In this document: piece by piece, positions 52,853 through 61,897 of the stretch
Layout of the letters: each line of letters opens with the position of its first letter
Position numbering within the stretch: the first letter of the stretch is position 1
Assembly (NCBI GenBank): GCA_030407315.1
Contig: JALQPE010002610.1
Location: 1 to 64,000, forward strand
Direction: 5' to 3'
Length of the DNA: 64,000 nt
From: Asparagopsis taxiformis
Taxonomy: Eukaryota; Rhodophyta; Florideophyceae; Bonnemaisoniales; Bonnemaisoniaceae
The notes under the pieces: generated by a model
The model's database searches: none
Told to the model about the DNA's origin: nothing
The model's input: the letters and a program-made list of their open reading frames with translations, nothing else
Made by a program: the position numbers and the translations under genes

Positions 52853-54430
52853 ATGACATTTGCTTTCTCCTCCCCAATCCGAGTTACCGGTTGCTGCCAT
52901 CAACTGCCACCAAAAACCTGCATACAACGCAAACTACCAATTTGTACAGCATCAAACGCTCTTCCTTCCCAATCCGCCTCCCACGCTCCGATAACCACGC
53001 CACCAAAGCAACGCAACCTCGACATAGTCATCACCCATTCAACGGCCGATTTTGACTCCCTTGCCGCTGCGGTCGGGCTAGCCAAACTACGCGGCCCACA
53101 AACTCTCGTTGTCACTCCTGGCGGTGAAAGCCCCTCTCTGCGACGCTTTCTCGCACTACATCGACAGCTCTACAAGATCATCGACGCCAAAGTGATCGAC
53201 CCTGAAACTTTGCGATGGGTCGGCGTTGTAGACACCGTTCGTAAAGATCGTCTCGGCGTTGCTGCAGAGTGGCCCGCGCAGGCCGAACAAGTTGTGGTGT
53301 TTGATCATCATCTTGGTAAAGAATGCGATATCACTAATGATAACATCCAAGTCATAGTTGATGGTGTTGGTGCTGTTGCAACACTTATCTGCGAACGACT
53401 CAAAGATGCTGGCCATACCATGACATCTGCCGAGGCTACTTTACTCGCTCTGGCTATTCATTCCGACACGGGCAGTTTGACGTTTGAACAAACGACAGCA
53501 CGCGACGCAAAGATGTTGTCATGGTTGATGGAACAGGGTGCTTTGCAAAGGTCCATTGCAGAGTTTACACATACCTTTCTCACCGATGAACAACAACAGC
53601 TGCTGAGTCAGGGGCTTGCCGAGCTGTCGAGACAAAAGGTGAACGGCGTTGAAATTGGGTCACTTGTTTTGGTAGGTAGGACATTCATGAAGGGCATGAG
53701 TGCGGTAACACAGGACTTGTTGGAAATTGCCAATCTGGACGTGCTGATATTATGCTATGTGAACTGTCGTGGACGTCGGGCCAAGAAGAAAAAGTCGATG
53801 GACGACGACGTATTTTGCGGACCGGAGCAATTAAAACAAGTGTCCATTATCGGTCGCGCGCGCGCACGAGTAGACGGTGTCGATTTCCGAACGCTATTTT
53901 GCGAGCATGGCGGGGGCGGGCATGCACGAGCGGCGTCTATATCGCTGAAAGCGACGGAAGCGGAAGCGGAGGAGCTGGTGGAAGAGCTCGTAGCGGGGGT
54001 GGTGCATCAAATTCCGGACGCGCGACCGGTGCGAGAATTCATGACGGAAGATTTGGTAACGATATTCCCGGGCGCGACGATCGGCGATGCGGCGCGTCTG
54101 ATGGGTTTGCACGGGCACCATATTCTGCCGGTGGTCGACGAGAAGGGCGTGTTGAAAGGACTGGTGAGTCTGCAGGGCGTGAAACTGGCGGAGAGAAAGG
54201 GCGGTGTCGACGCGTTGTCATCGCCGGTGAGCGCGTGGATGCACCAGAACGCGACGACGGTGGCGGCAGACACGCCGTTTTACATGGCGGAAAAGGAGCT
54301 GGCCGACGGGTCGCTGGGCATGCTACCGGTTGTCGACGCGGATGGCAAGCTGATCGGCGCGCTCGGACGGACTGATGTGCTGATTGCACGCCGATTATTC
54401 GTCGCTGAGCACAGCGCGAATGAAGTGTGA
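52853..54430 (+). CDS. DHH-DHHA1 phosphoesterase with two CBS domains
   Basis: 525 residues. The first 50 are Ser/Pro/Thr-rich and basic, like a plastid transit peptide. The DHH domain begins at about 55 with IVITHSTADFDSLAAA (metal-binding Asp), DTVR and FDHH (DHH at 151-153), then AIHSDTGSLTFEQT. DHHA1 carries the FCEHGGGGHARAA motif (about 355). Two CBS domains follow at about 395-515 (REFMTEDLVTIFPGATIGDA, SAWMHQNATTVAADTPF), which usually sense adenine nucleotides. This order matches the N-terminal part of cyanobacterial DHH-CBS-poly(A) polymerase/tRNA nucleotidyltransferase proteins, but the nucleotidyltransferase part is absent. A plastid phosphoesterase acting on nucleotides or short RNA is inferred, not shown. 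Confidence 0.82.
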   Translation: MTFAFSSPIRVTGCCHQLPPKTCIQRKLPICTASNALPSQSASHAPITTPPKQRNLDIVITHSTADFDSLAAAVGLAKLRGPQTLVVTPGGESPSLRRFLALHRQLYKIIDAKVIDPETLRWVGVVDTVRKDRLGVAAEWPAQAEQVVVFDHHLGKECDITNDNIQVIVDGVGAVATLICERLKDAGHTMTSAEATLLALAIHSDTGSLTFEQTTARDAKMLSWLMEQGALQRSIAEFTHTFLTDEQQQLLSQGLAELSRQKVNGVEIGSLVLVGRTFMKGMSAVTQDLLEIANLDVLILCYVNCRGRRAKKKKSMDDDVFCGPEQLKQVSIIGRARARVDGVDFRTLFCEHGGGGHARAASISLKATEAEAEELVEELVAGVVHQIPDARPVREFMTEDLVTIFPGATIGDAARLMGLHGHHILPVVDEKGVLKGLVSLQGVKLAERKGGVDALSSPVSAWMHQNATTVAADTPFYMAEKELADGSLGMLPVVDADGKLIGALGRTDVLIARRLFVAEHSANEV

Positions 54431-54798
54431 CGTCAGACGTATATATCTGCAAATGGCTTGGCCCTGTTATTTTATGCAATTATTATGATCTGACGCGGCG
54501 TGGCCCGTCTCGCGTGAGACGCGGGACATGTGTGTGACATCATGTACTGTACAGCGCTGCGACTTGTGTACGCCGAATATCGTAAATTGTTTTGAAACAA
54601 CAAAGTTGAACATGATTGGTTGTTTGTTAGCTCATAACGCGCGATCAATCTTGATTTCGTCAACCGCCAGTCCAGCTGTCCTCTGTCCTGCAGCTCACCG
54701 CCGCTCTGCCGGTACAAATACAGCTGCAGCCAGTCGCGCTTCTCGTCTCGTCCCGTCCCGTCCCGTTCACCACCGACCAACACTCACCCGCTTTCAAA
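54431..54798. other. Intergenic region between DHH-CBS and UMPS genes
   Basis: Contains the 3' end of the DHH gene and the UMPS promoter. Pyrimidine-rich direct repeats (CTCGTCCCGTCCCGTCCCG near 54745) lie just before the UMPS start. No clear TATA box. Confidence 0.4.
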
Positions 54799-56445
54799 AT
54801 GGTCCAACACCCACCGCCATCCTCCGCAACCTCCCCCGACAACAAAGCCCTTATCCTCGCCCTCTTCGATGCAGGCGCTGTCAAATTCGGTTCCTTCACT
54901 CTCAAGTCCGGCATCCAATCGCCCTTCTACATTGATCTACGCGTCACCGTTTCCCATCCCGCCCTGCTCAAATCCATCGCAGCCGCCCTGTCAAATGCAA
55001 TCAAATCGCTTCCCCACGCCCTCCTCTGCGGCGTCCCGTACACCGCGCTGCCCTTCGCCACCGCCATGAGTCTCGACTCCGATACGCCCATGCTCATGCG
55101 TCGCAAAGAGGCAAAGTCCTACGGCACCAAGAAGATCATCGAAGGCGTCTGGAATCAGGGCGATATTTGTCTCGTCGTGGAGGATCTCGTCACCTCCGGC
55201 GCGTCCGTGCTGGAGACCGTTGATCCCCTGCTTCACGCTGGATTGAAAGTGAACGATATCGTGGTTCTCCTGGACAGACAGCAGGGAGCCCGTGAGTCTC
55301 TCAGCGCTCGTGGTCTCAATTTGCATGCTGTCACGACGATCTCAGAAATGATCGCTGTGCTTGTTGACGCCGGAAAAGTTGAACAGTCGGTTAAGGACAG
55401 TGTGCTCAAGTTTGTGGCTGATAATCAAGTCAAGCCACCTGCAGAGACAAAACCATCGGAGAAGATGGAAGATGTCGATAAGGAGGCTGCTAGTGCAAAT
55501 GGTAAGGACGAAAAGAAGCATGACGCCGCTGTGGAGCCGTCAAAGGAACCAGAGGAGAAGAAGCAAGCTGATGCAGCGATGGACACAGAGGCGCCTCCAA
55601 AGGCAGACGATAAGAAAGAGCAAGTGGATGCATCCGAACCAGTCAAGCCGCTGACTTATGCACAACGAGCTGAAAAGGTTGACAATACTGTCGGGAAGCG
55701 ACTCCTGGAGCTCATGGAGTCCAAGAAAAGTAATCTTGCTGTGGCAGCAGATGTAACAACCAAAACACAGCTTCTCGAGCTTGCAGAAGCTATCGGACCA
55801 GAGATCTGCATTTTGAAGACACATGCAGATATCATTGCAGACTGGGATGAAGGAACAGGTCCTGCTCTAGCCGAAATCGCCAAGAAGCATCAGTTCATGA
55901 TATTCGAGGATCGAAAATTCGCCGATATTGGAAACACTGTCCAGCATCAGGTTTCCGGTGGTGTTCATTCCATTTCACGATGGGCCGACATCATTAACGC
56001 ACATTCAATCCCTGGACCCGGCATCATATCTGGTCTTGCGAGAGCATCCGACAGCTCGGATGACAACGGCACCAAGACAATGGGGCTATTGCTTTTGGCT
56101 GAAATGAGCAGTGAGGGAAATCTGGCATCTGCGCTACCGGACTATACGAAGAAGACTGTCGACATGGCGAGCAGTCAGAAGAAGTTTGTGTTTGGCTTTA
56201 TCAGCATGGGTAAAGTGGCAGGTGATGACTTTGTGTATATGACGCCTGGTGTGAAAATGGTGAGTGGCGGTGATGATCTTGGGCAACAGTATGCAACGCC
56301 GGACAGTGTCATTGGTACGAAGGGATCCGATGTAATTATTGTCGGTCGCGGAATCTACAAGGCGGATGATCCAGCAAAGGCCGCCAAGGAGTACCGCCGG
56401 TCGGGTTGGGTTGCCTATGAGAAGAGATGCGGTGGTGTGCAGTAA
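54799..56445 (+). CDS. UMPS: UMP synthase (OPRT-OMP decarboxylase fusion)
   Basis: 548 residues. It catalyses the last two steps of de novo UMP synthesis. The N-terminal orotate phosphoribosyltransferase has [24 protein letters not shown] (101-112) and the PRPP loop [11 protein letters not shown] (126-136). The C-terminal OMP decarboxylase has [10 protein letters not shown] and the catalytic array [10 protein letters not shown], with D371, K373 and D376, plus [15 protein letters not shown]. The OPRT-then-ODC order is that of animals and plants. Between the domains lies an extra Lys/Glu/Asp/Ala-rich linker of about 85 residues (205-290), which explains the length above the usual 480. Both active sites look complete. 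Confidence 0.95.
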   Translation: MVQHPPPSSATSPDNKALILALFDAGAVKFGSFTLKSGIQSPFYIDLRVTVSHPALLKSIAAALSNAIKSLPHALLCGVPYTALPFATAMSLDSDTPMLMRRKEAKSYGTKKIIEGVWNQGDICLVVEDLVTSGASVLETVDPLLHAGLKVNDIVVLLDRQQGARESLSARGLNLHAVTTISEMIAVLVDAGKVEQSVKDSVLKFVADNQVKPPAETKPSEKMEDVDKEAASANGKDEKKHDAAVEPSKEPEEKKQADAAMDTEAPPKADDKKEQVDASEPVKPLTYAQRAEKVDNTVGKRLLELMESKKSNLAVAADVTTKTQLLELAEAIGPEICILKTHADIIADWDEGTGPALAEIAKKHQFMIFEDRKFADIGNTVQHQVSGGVHSISRWADIINAHSIPGPGIISGLARASDSSDDNGTKTMGLLLLAEMSSEGNLASALPDYTKKTVDMASSQKKFVFGFISMGKVAGDDFVYMTPGVKMVSGGDDLGQQYATPDSVIGTKGSDVIIVGRGIYKADDPAKAAKEYRRSGWVAYEKRCGGVQ

Positions 56446-56707
56446 ACAGCATTCCGCACAAGCAGCTGGCAGGTTTACAAGCATAATTTTCCCCGTTGAA
56501 AACCGTTCATGCAAGGGGTTCCGCACGCAAGATGACGGGCATGCCAACAAAGTCTGTGCGGTATAGACTGTAAAAATTTAGAAACCGGCTGGTGAAGGCG
56601 CGATGTGTTTTATTCTGATTAAAGCGTACCTGCCACTCATGAGCTAACAATAGTATGGACAGTTTGTGGATCCAGCACAGAGTGGCACGGCAGTTCCAGA
56701 ACTCTAC

Positions 56708-59700
56708 CTACTTTGTTGTTGAGCAAATAAGTTCCACAATTTCTGCGAATGAAGGACGGGTGGAAGGCACAGTTCCCCAGCACATCTGAATGAGATTCAC
56801 ATATGCCCTCTGGCAAGTTGGAGGAATCGTTGGGCGGATATCGTCGTTCACAACGCGTTCGCCAACCTCCCTGGCGTCCATGCCGGCGAAAGGAGGCGTA
56901 CCAGATACAATTTCACACAACAATTGCGCGTATGCAAATACATCCGACTTGGGCGTATGCGGTTCACCGCGTAATACCTCTGGTGCCATATACTGGTACG
57001 TTCCTGCGATCCCGCTGCCTTGCGGTGCATTTTCATACCGAGAAAGACCAAAGTCTCCAATCTTCACATTGTAACTCGTGTCGACAAACAAGTTCATCGA
57101 CTTTAAATCCCGATGGATTATGCCATTCTCATGCATATGTCCCATGCCTTGTGCGATCTGCAATGCAATCTTTCGAATCATCGCCCATGTCAGCTTGATT
57201 CGGTTCTTGTGCAGTACATCGAACAAGGTTCCTCGCTTCATAAACTCGGTAACAAACACAATGTTGGGCTTCTGAAGTGAAGCGCCCAGACACTTGAGGA
57301 TGTTTGGATGATTGAGAGAGCACATTACTTGCACTTCATTTGTAAACTCTTCAACTATCACCGACGATTCCATCATCGTCCGTGTCAGCTTTTTCAGGGC
57401 GACGGTTTCCCGGTTGTATTCGCCTTTGTGGACAACTGCGCCTGACCCTTCCGAAATCTTATCTCCTGTGCGCAACTTTCTCAAATTGAGTTGAAACTTG
57501 GGCTCAAGTCTGAAGACGTATTCCTGTGGCGGAGGTGGAGCGAACACCGGAGCGGCTTGGGAAACAATTGGCTCAGGTTGGCGTTCTTCATACAGAGCGG
57601 CAGGTCCGGGTTCTTCTCGACTGTACTCCACACTTTCGTAGGAATCATAGTCATCGTAGTAAGATTGTGCAGCAGGTCGTGGTACAGAGGACCGGGGTGC
57701 GTACGCTGCAGCACCATTCTCATTCCCTGCCCCGCTTTCGACGTAATCGTTTCCTTCGTGCTCATAGTATCCTTGATTGCCATTCCCTGCATATGTACCA
57801 TCATCAGTGCCATCCTGGCTCCTATAATAATCGTCGGGCGGTGGTCTTGCATCCGTAGGTTGCCTTTCTTCGTCTCCGTATCCTTCAACCGCACTGGACT
57901 GAGCTTGCTGGGCAGCTGCTTGCGCTTCTTCTTGTTGAGAGACGCCACATTGGTAGAAAGCAGGATGTGACTTCTTCGCTGTATTGGCAGCACCACTAAC
58001 AACGAGTGCTCCACCACCATATCGCGATCTCGCCGCCCATGCCGCTGTACTGGATCCCTGCGCTGAACGCGTCTGCACTTCATGTTGACGCGCCTGGTAT
58101 TCTTGGTATGCGCCATTATCCTCTTCGTCGTCACCGTAACCTCCAGGAGCGGGTAATGCTGCATACTGACCACCGACAGATTCTCCAGCCACCCCGAAAG
58201 CAGACGCAAGAGCCTGCGCATTGGACAGCTCCGCAGGCGGTCTTGGAGCAGATTCGGGTATAGCCACATGATTACGTGGTCCGTCGTCAATTGCAAGCAA
58301 ATCACCGAACATTGTGGTAACAGCCGCTGCTGCTGCGTCACCAGCTCCATGGACGACTAGAGCCCCATCTGCTGCAGTGATATCATCAGTCTTAATCTCA
58401 GAAGTAGATTGCTCTTCGACTACCCTTTTCTTTTTCTTCTTCTTCTTTGACTCCTTTTTTCGTTGCTCTTTGAGAATTTCTTCGGACTCACCCCAACCTT
58501 CATTGGGGAAATCCGCTCCCTCCGAGCCCACTACGTTATTCTCCTTGGCTTGCGCCTCGGCAACAATGTCTGGTGGGTGCTCGTTCGCAAACTGTTCAAC
58601 CCATTTTTCACCACCAGCGGATGGCACTTTTTCGACAGCAAAAACTAGCGCGCGCGCAGCATGGTACAATCGCTCAATTCCCGGGGCCATCTTCTGTGCT
58701 TCGTGTACCGTTTCCACGTCATGAGTCAAGCTCATCGCTCCATCAAAAGCAAGACAAACTTCACTAACAAATGCACCGAGTGCAGCATGTTTGATAGGAG
58801 CCTCCTCATCTGTCGCGTCTGCTAGCCGACAGCCCAACTCGGAAGCCATCTCCATGACATCCGCCATCCCTGATACGACTTTTCTCCGGCGAGTGGCGAG
58901 AACATCTCGCCCATCAGCATGTACAGCTCCTGTTCTTTCCCATCGGCCAGAAAACCCACCTGCTGCAAGCATGTGGAACCGAGCCTTCCTCCGAAGTAGA
59001 GCAGAATAGAACGCGAGTTCTCCAGATGCAAAACAGTACACAGAGGAATGTGTTTCTTCCGGATCCTTTACCGCCTCGATGGCTTCCCTTGTCCACGACG
59101 ATTCAATCCAATCCATAAACTTATCATTTTTCCTCACAGCAACCAACATGGTGTCAGGAGCATCCAACATGAGGTTATGAAGCATTGTGAGTACACGCAT
59201 TGCACATAAAGGATCCTTACTCATTGGCTTTTTGAAAAGAGCAGCAAAAATCGCGATTGGTACTGCTTCCGGTTGTGCATCAAGATCATTAAGAAGAGCA
59301 GCAAATGCCGAAGCAATATCCACACCAGATGCTAATCGGTCCACGTTTCGTTCAGTAGACTGGGCTTTCTGCTTTGGCAATGCTGGCAACTCGCTCTTCT
59401 TGGATACATCGACAACCGGTGCACCTGGTTCGGCTCCTGCTGCTAATGCGGCATCGTACAAAGCCTTTGGTTGCGGCCTATCAAACGCCAAAGAAACAAT
59501 ATCAAGTAGGCGTGGAGAATATGGCGCATCGTCGGGAATTTCCAGAGACTCCGATGGAGGGGTACCAAACATCAGCGTGTACAAGACAAGTCCGATATCG
59601 AATGCGTCATCGGCGGGAGAAAACGAAGGATTATCTCGAAGAATTGCGGATCGATGCGCACCGAATCCGGAAAGTTGCAAGCGACCATCATCATTGACAA

Positions 59701-60166
59701 GCAAAGACTCATACTCGATGTGGGCGTGCGGGGCATCTAGCGCGGCGGCGGCAGCTGCAAGATCTGCAGCAACGGTGAGAAGCACCGGCTCGGAGAGCGG
59801 TGGCTGCTTGGGTAGAAGACCGCGTGCGCAAAATTGGGAAAGAAATGTGACGGAAAAGGGCGCTGTTCGCACGACGAAAACATCAACAAGTTCGGGAATT
59901 GTAGCGGCAGCATCGGAGAGACATGCTTGTCGCCATGCGGCAGCTTCATCTACGAGAGAATCGATTTCTGGAAGCGAGGCCAATTGTTGGCGTTTAGCGG
60001 CATACAGACGTGATGAAGATTTGTCGCGTACTAGCCATACGGAAGAAGCTGGATTGGCGGATTTCTCGCCCGGACGCGGAGCTAGACGTCGTTCGAATCG
60101 TAATGTCCATTTCTGACCCGACGCACCTTCGAGGGACGACTCGGTGCCCAATGTACCCCAGGTCAT
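56708..60166 (-). CDS. Pseudokinase / ANTH-like / TKL kinase multidomain protein
   Basis: 1152 residues in one exon. Residues 20-245 form a degenerate kinase fold: a lysine is kept (YAAK, K58), but the HRD position reads HIE (149-151) and DFG reads GFG (167-169), so this half is probably inactive. Residues about 275-530 are helical and ANTH-like (AIFAALFKKPMSKDPLCAMR, VLTMLHNLMLDAPDTMLVAV). A long low-complexity region follows, with a poly-lysine run near 595 and Tyr/Gly/Asp/Glu-rich stretches. Residues 891-1152 are an intact TKL (Raf/MLK-like) Ser/Thr kinase: VALKKL (K925), HRDLKSMN (1018-1020), DFG (1038-1040), YMAPEV. The ANTH-like part suggests membrane or clathrin-coat association, which is inference. 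The gene overlaps nothing; it converges with UMPS. Confidence 0.82.
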   Translation of the reverse strand: MTWGTLGTESSLEGASGQKWTLRFERRLAPRPGEKSANPASSVWLVRDKSSSRLYAAKRQQLASLPEIDSLVDEAAAWRQACLSDAAATIPELVDVFVVRTAPFSVTFLSQFCARGLLPKQPPLSEPVLLTVAADLAAAAAALDAPHAHIEYESLLVNDDGRLQLSGFGAHRSAILRDNPSFSPADDAFDIGLVLYTLMFGTPPSESLEIPDDAPYSPRLLDIVSLAFDRPQPKALYDAALAAGAEPGAPVVDVSKKSELPALPKQKAQSTERNVDRLASGVDIASAFAALLNDLDAQPEAVPIAIFAALFKKPMSKDPLCAMRVLTMLHNLMLDAPDTMLVAVRKNDKFMDWIESSWTREAIEAVKDPEETHSSVYCFASGELAFYSALLRRKARFHMLAAGGFSGRWERTGAVHADGRDVLATRRRKVVSGMADVMEMASELGCRLADATDEEAPIKHAALGAFVSEVCLAFDGAMSLTHDVETVHEAQKMAPGIERLYHAARALVFAVEKVPSAGGEKWVEQFANEHPPDIVAEAQAKENNVVGSEGADFPNEGWGESEEILKEQRKKESKKKKKKKRVVEEQSTSEIKTDDITAADGALVVHGAGDAAAAAVTTMFGDLLAIDDGPRNHVAIPESAPRPPAELSNAQALASAFGVAGESVGGQYAALPAPGGYGDDEEDNGAYQEYQARQHEVQTRSAQGSSTAAWAARSRYGGGALVVSGAANTAKKSHPAFYQCGVSQQEEAQAAAQQAQSSAVEGYGDEERQPTDARPPPDDYYRSQDGTDDGTYAGNGNQGYYEHEGNDYVESGAGNENGAAAYAPRSSVPRPAAQSYYDDYDSYESVEYSREEPGPAALYEERQPEPIVSQAAPVFAPPPPQEYVFRLEPKFQLNLRKLRTGDKISEGSGAVVHKGEYNRETVALKKLTRTMMESSVIVEEFTNEVQVMCSLNHPNILKCLGASLQKPNIVFVTEFMKRGTLFDVLHKNRIKLTWAMIRKIALQIAQGMGHMHENGIIHRDLKSMNLFVDTSYNVKIGDFGLSRYENAPQGSGIAGTYQYMAPEVLRGEPHTPKSDVFAYAQLLCEIVSGTPPFAGMDAREVGERVVNDDIRPTIPPTCQRAYVNLIQMCWGTVPSTRPSFAEIVELICSTTK

Positions 60167-60615
60167 TTTGGCAATGTTGGTCGGCAGAAGGAGAGAGCGA
60201 TTGCTGGAGCCGGGCTCGGAGAGATGTGTTGGAAATGATGCAGCAATGCAGCGATGAGCGATTCACTGGTGGCCTGCACTATTCGGTGCGATGTATTTGG
60301 CAAGATATGATTGGCTGTCGCTATACAAGCGCTATATTCACTTTCACGTATTCCTGATGTCGGATGGTGAAACATCGCTTGCAGGGCAACACAACTTGTT
60401 CTGCTGCGCTCTTTATCGATCAACGAACATGGTATAATCTCATTCCATACAAAACATAATCTGCTGTTCTCATAGCTGCCAAACTGCTTTGCACCTCAAT
60501 CAACCACCTGATCTGTGCTTCGAAATGGCACACACTATCCACAGTTTGTCTCATGTATACCTATTCTATAACCAAAGCACATGCACACCTATCTAAATAT
60601 CTACCTTGAGCCTAT
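60167..60615. other. Intergenic region upstream of the kinase gene
   Basis: Lies between the kinase ATG and the 3' end of the proline iminopeptidase gene, both on the minus strand. No gene or clear TATA box is seen. Confidence 0.4.
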
Positions 60616-61897
60616 TCACACAACATCTCTCAACTCTTCTCCAAATCGATCAGAGGCCTCCAGCAAAGCCTGTTCAATCCCAGGTTCAAACGTGGAATGG
60701 CCTGCATTCTCCACAATAATCAGCTCGGCACTCTCACTCAGCATTTGCTTCAGATCATACGCCGACTTCCTCGGGCACACCATATCCCATCTGCCCTGCA
60801 CGATACATGTCTTAATATCCCTCACCTTGGCCATGCGTTCTTCCGAAAGCAGCTCGCCGTCCTCCTTCAAAAATCCGCCATGTACAAAAAAGTGCGCCTC
60901 AATCCTGGCAAAGATGAGGTTTTCCAGGTCACTGTACACTTCCTCAAACTCTTCCATTGGCTGTAAGACACCATCTGCATCCTCATGTGTGCGCGGGAAG
61001 CACGACAGCGCCAGTTCCCACTGGCTCCACGCCTTGGCCGCATGATTGCGCTCGGCAGTGTCCTTATCACTGGCCAGTATTTCGTAATATGTCGTCATCA
61101 GACACTGCTCATTTCTTTTGTGCTCCGGCAAACCACCAAGATACGATTGAAATGCCTCCGGATACAGCATGGCAGCGCCGTTGCGGCCGTACAACCAGTC
61201 CAGTTCTTGCTTGCGCAACAGGAAAATGCCACGCAGAATTAGACCCGCAACGCGCTCCGGATATTCTTGCGCATACACGAGAGCGAGAGTGGAACCCCAA
61301 CTTCCGCCGAACAGGACCCATTTGGACACTTGAGTAGCCTTGCGAATTGCTTCCATGTCTGCAACCAGCGACCATGTTGTATTGTCGTCTAAATTGGCGC
61401 TCGGTTGCGATTTGCCACAGCCGCGCTGATCGAATAGAATGATTTTATACACTAATAGGATTCCATGTTGGTTACCTCGTTGGTCAGCATGGTTGAACGG
61501 TGCAGTTGTGCGAATCGAATGAAAACAACTTACCATTAGGATCAAAAAATCGTCGGTGCGTGTCCTCGGTTCCGGCACCCGGTCCGCCATGCACGAAGCA
61601 CACAGGGAGACCGTCGGGATTGCCAGATATTTCGTAGTACACAAGATGAGTATCGGAGACTTGAAGATGAGTTTTGTAATATGGCTCTATGGCCGGATAC
61701 AATTGCTTTGGCTTTCCTTCCAAACTGAGCTTGAGAGTGTGATCTGCAAGTTGCGATGCCATCGCTCGATATGGACGCTTGACAGTTGGTTTAACGGATG
61801 GCTTCAATTCTCTCTGACACGATCGTCTAGTCTCTGCAGTATAAGTTGGCAGTTGATAGGTATTGAGATTAGTTACAAAGGCCGACTCCATAGCCAA
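60616..61897 (-). CDS. Proline iminopeptidase (alpha/beta hydrolase), one intron
   Basis: Exons 61897-61534 and 61451-60616 give 399 residues. The enzyme removes N-terminal proline from peptides (family S33). Seen in order: oxyanion motif HGGPGAG, then across the splice FDPN-VYKIILFDQRGCGKS, the nucleophile elbow FGGSWGSTLAL, the acid in QGRWDMVCP and the base in ENAGHSTFEP. DLHGGL-type spacing is normal for the family. The first 45 residues (MAMESAFVTNLNTY, then a Lys/Arg/Ser/Thr-rich stretch) exceed the usual N terminus and may be a targeting peptide. MASQLADH at 61762 is an alternative start. No TATA box is evident. Confidence 0.9.
61452..61533 (-). other. Intron of the proline iminopeptidase gene, 82 nt
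   Basis: On the minus strand GTAAGT follows CCTAATG. A TGCTGAC branch-like site lies near 61484 and TATTAG closes the intron. Phase 1: the split codon makes Val in DPN-V-YKI. Confidence 0.88.

Noticed and set aside
57481..58350. 289-codon ORF on the minus strand within the kinase gene
   Set aside because: Alternative frame of the low-complexity linker of the 1152-aa protein.
59187..60116. 309-codon plus-strand ORF opposite the kinase gene
   Set aside because: Ser/Ala-rich antisense shadow of the pseudokinase and ANTH-like coding region.
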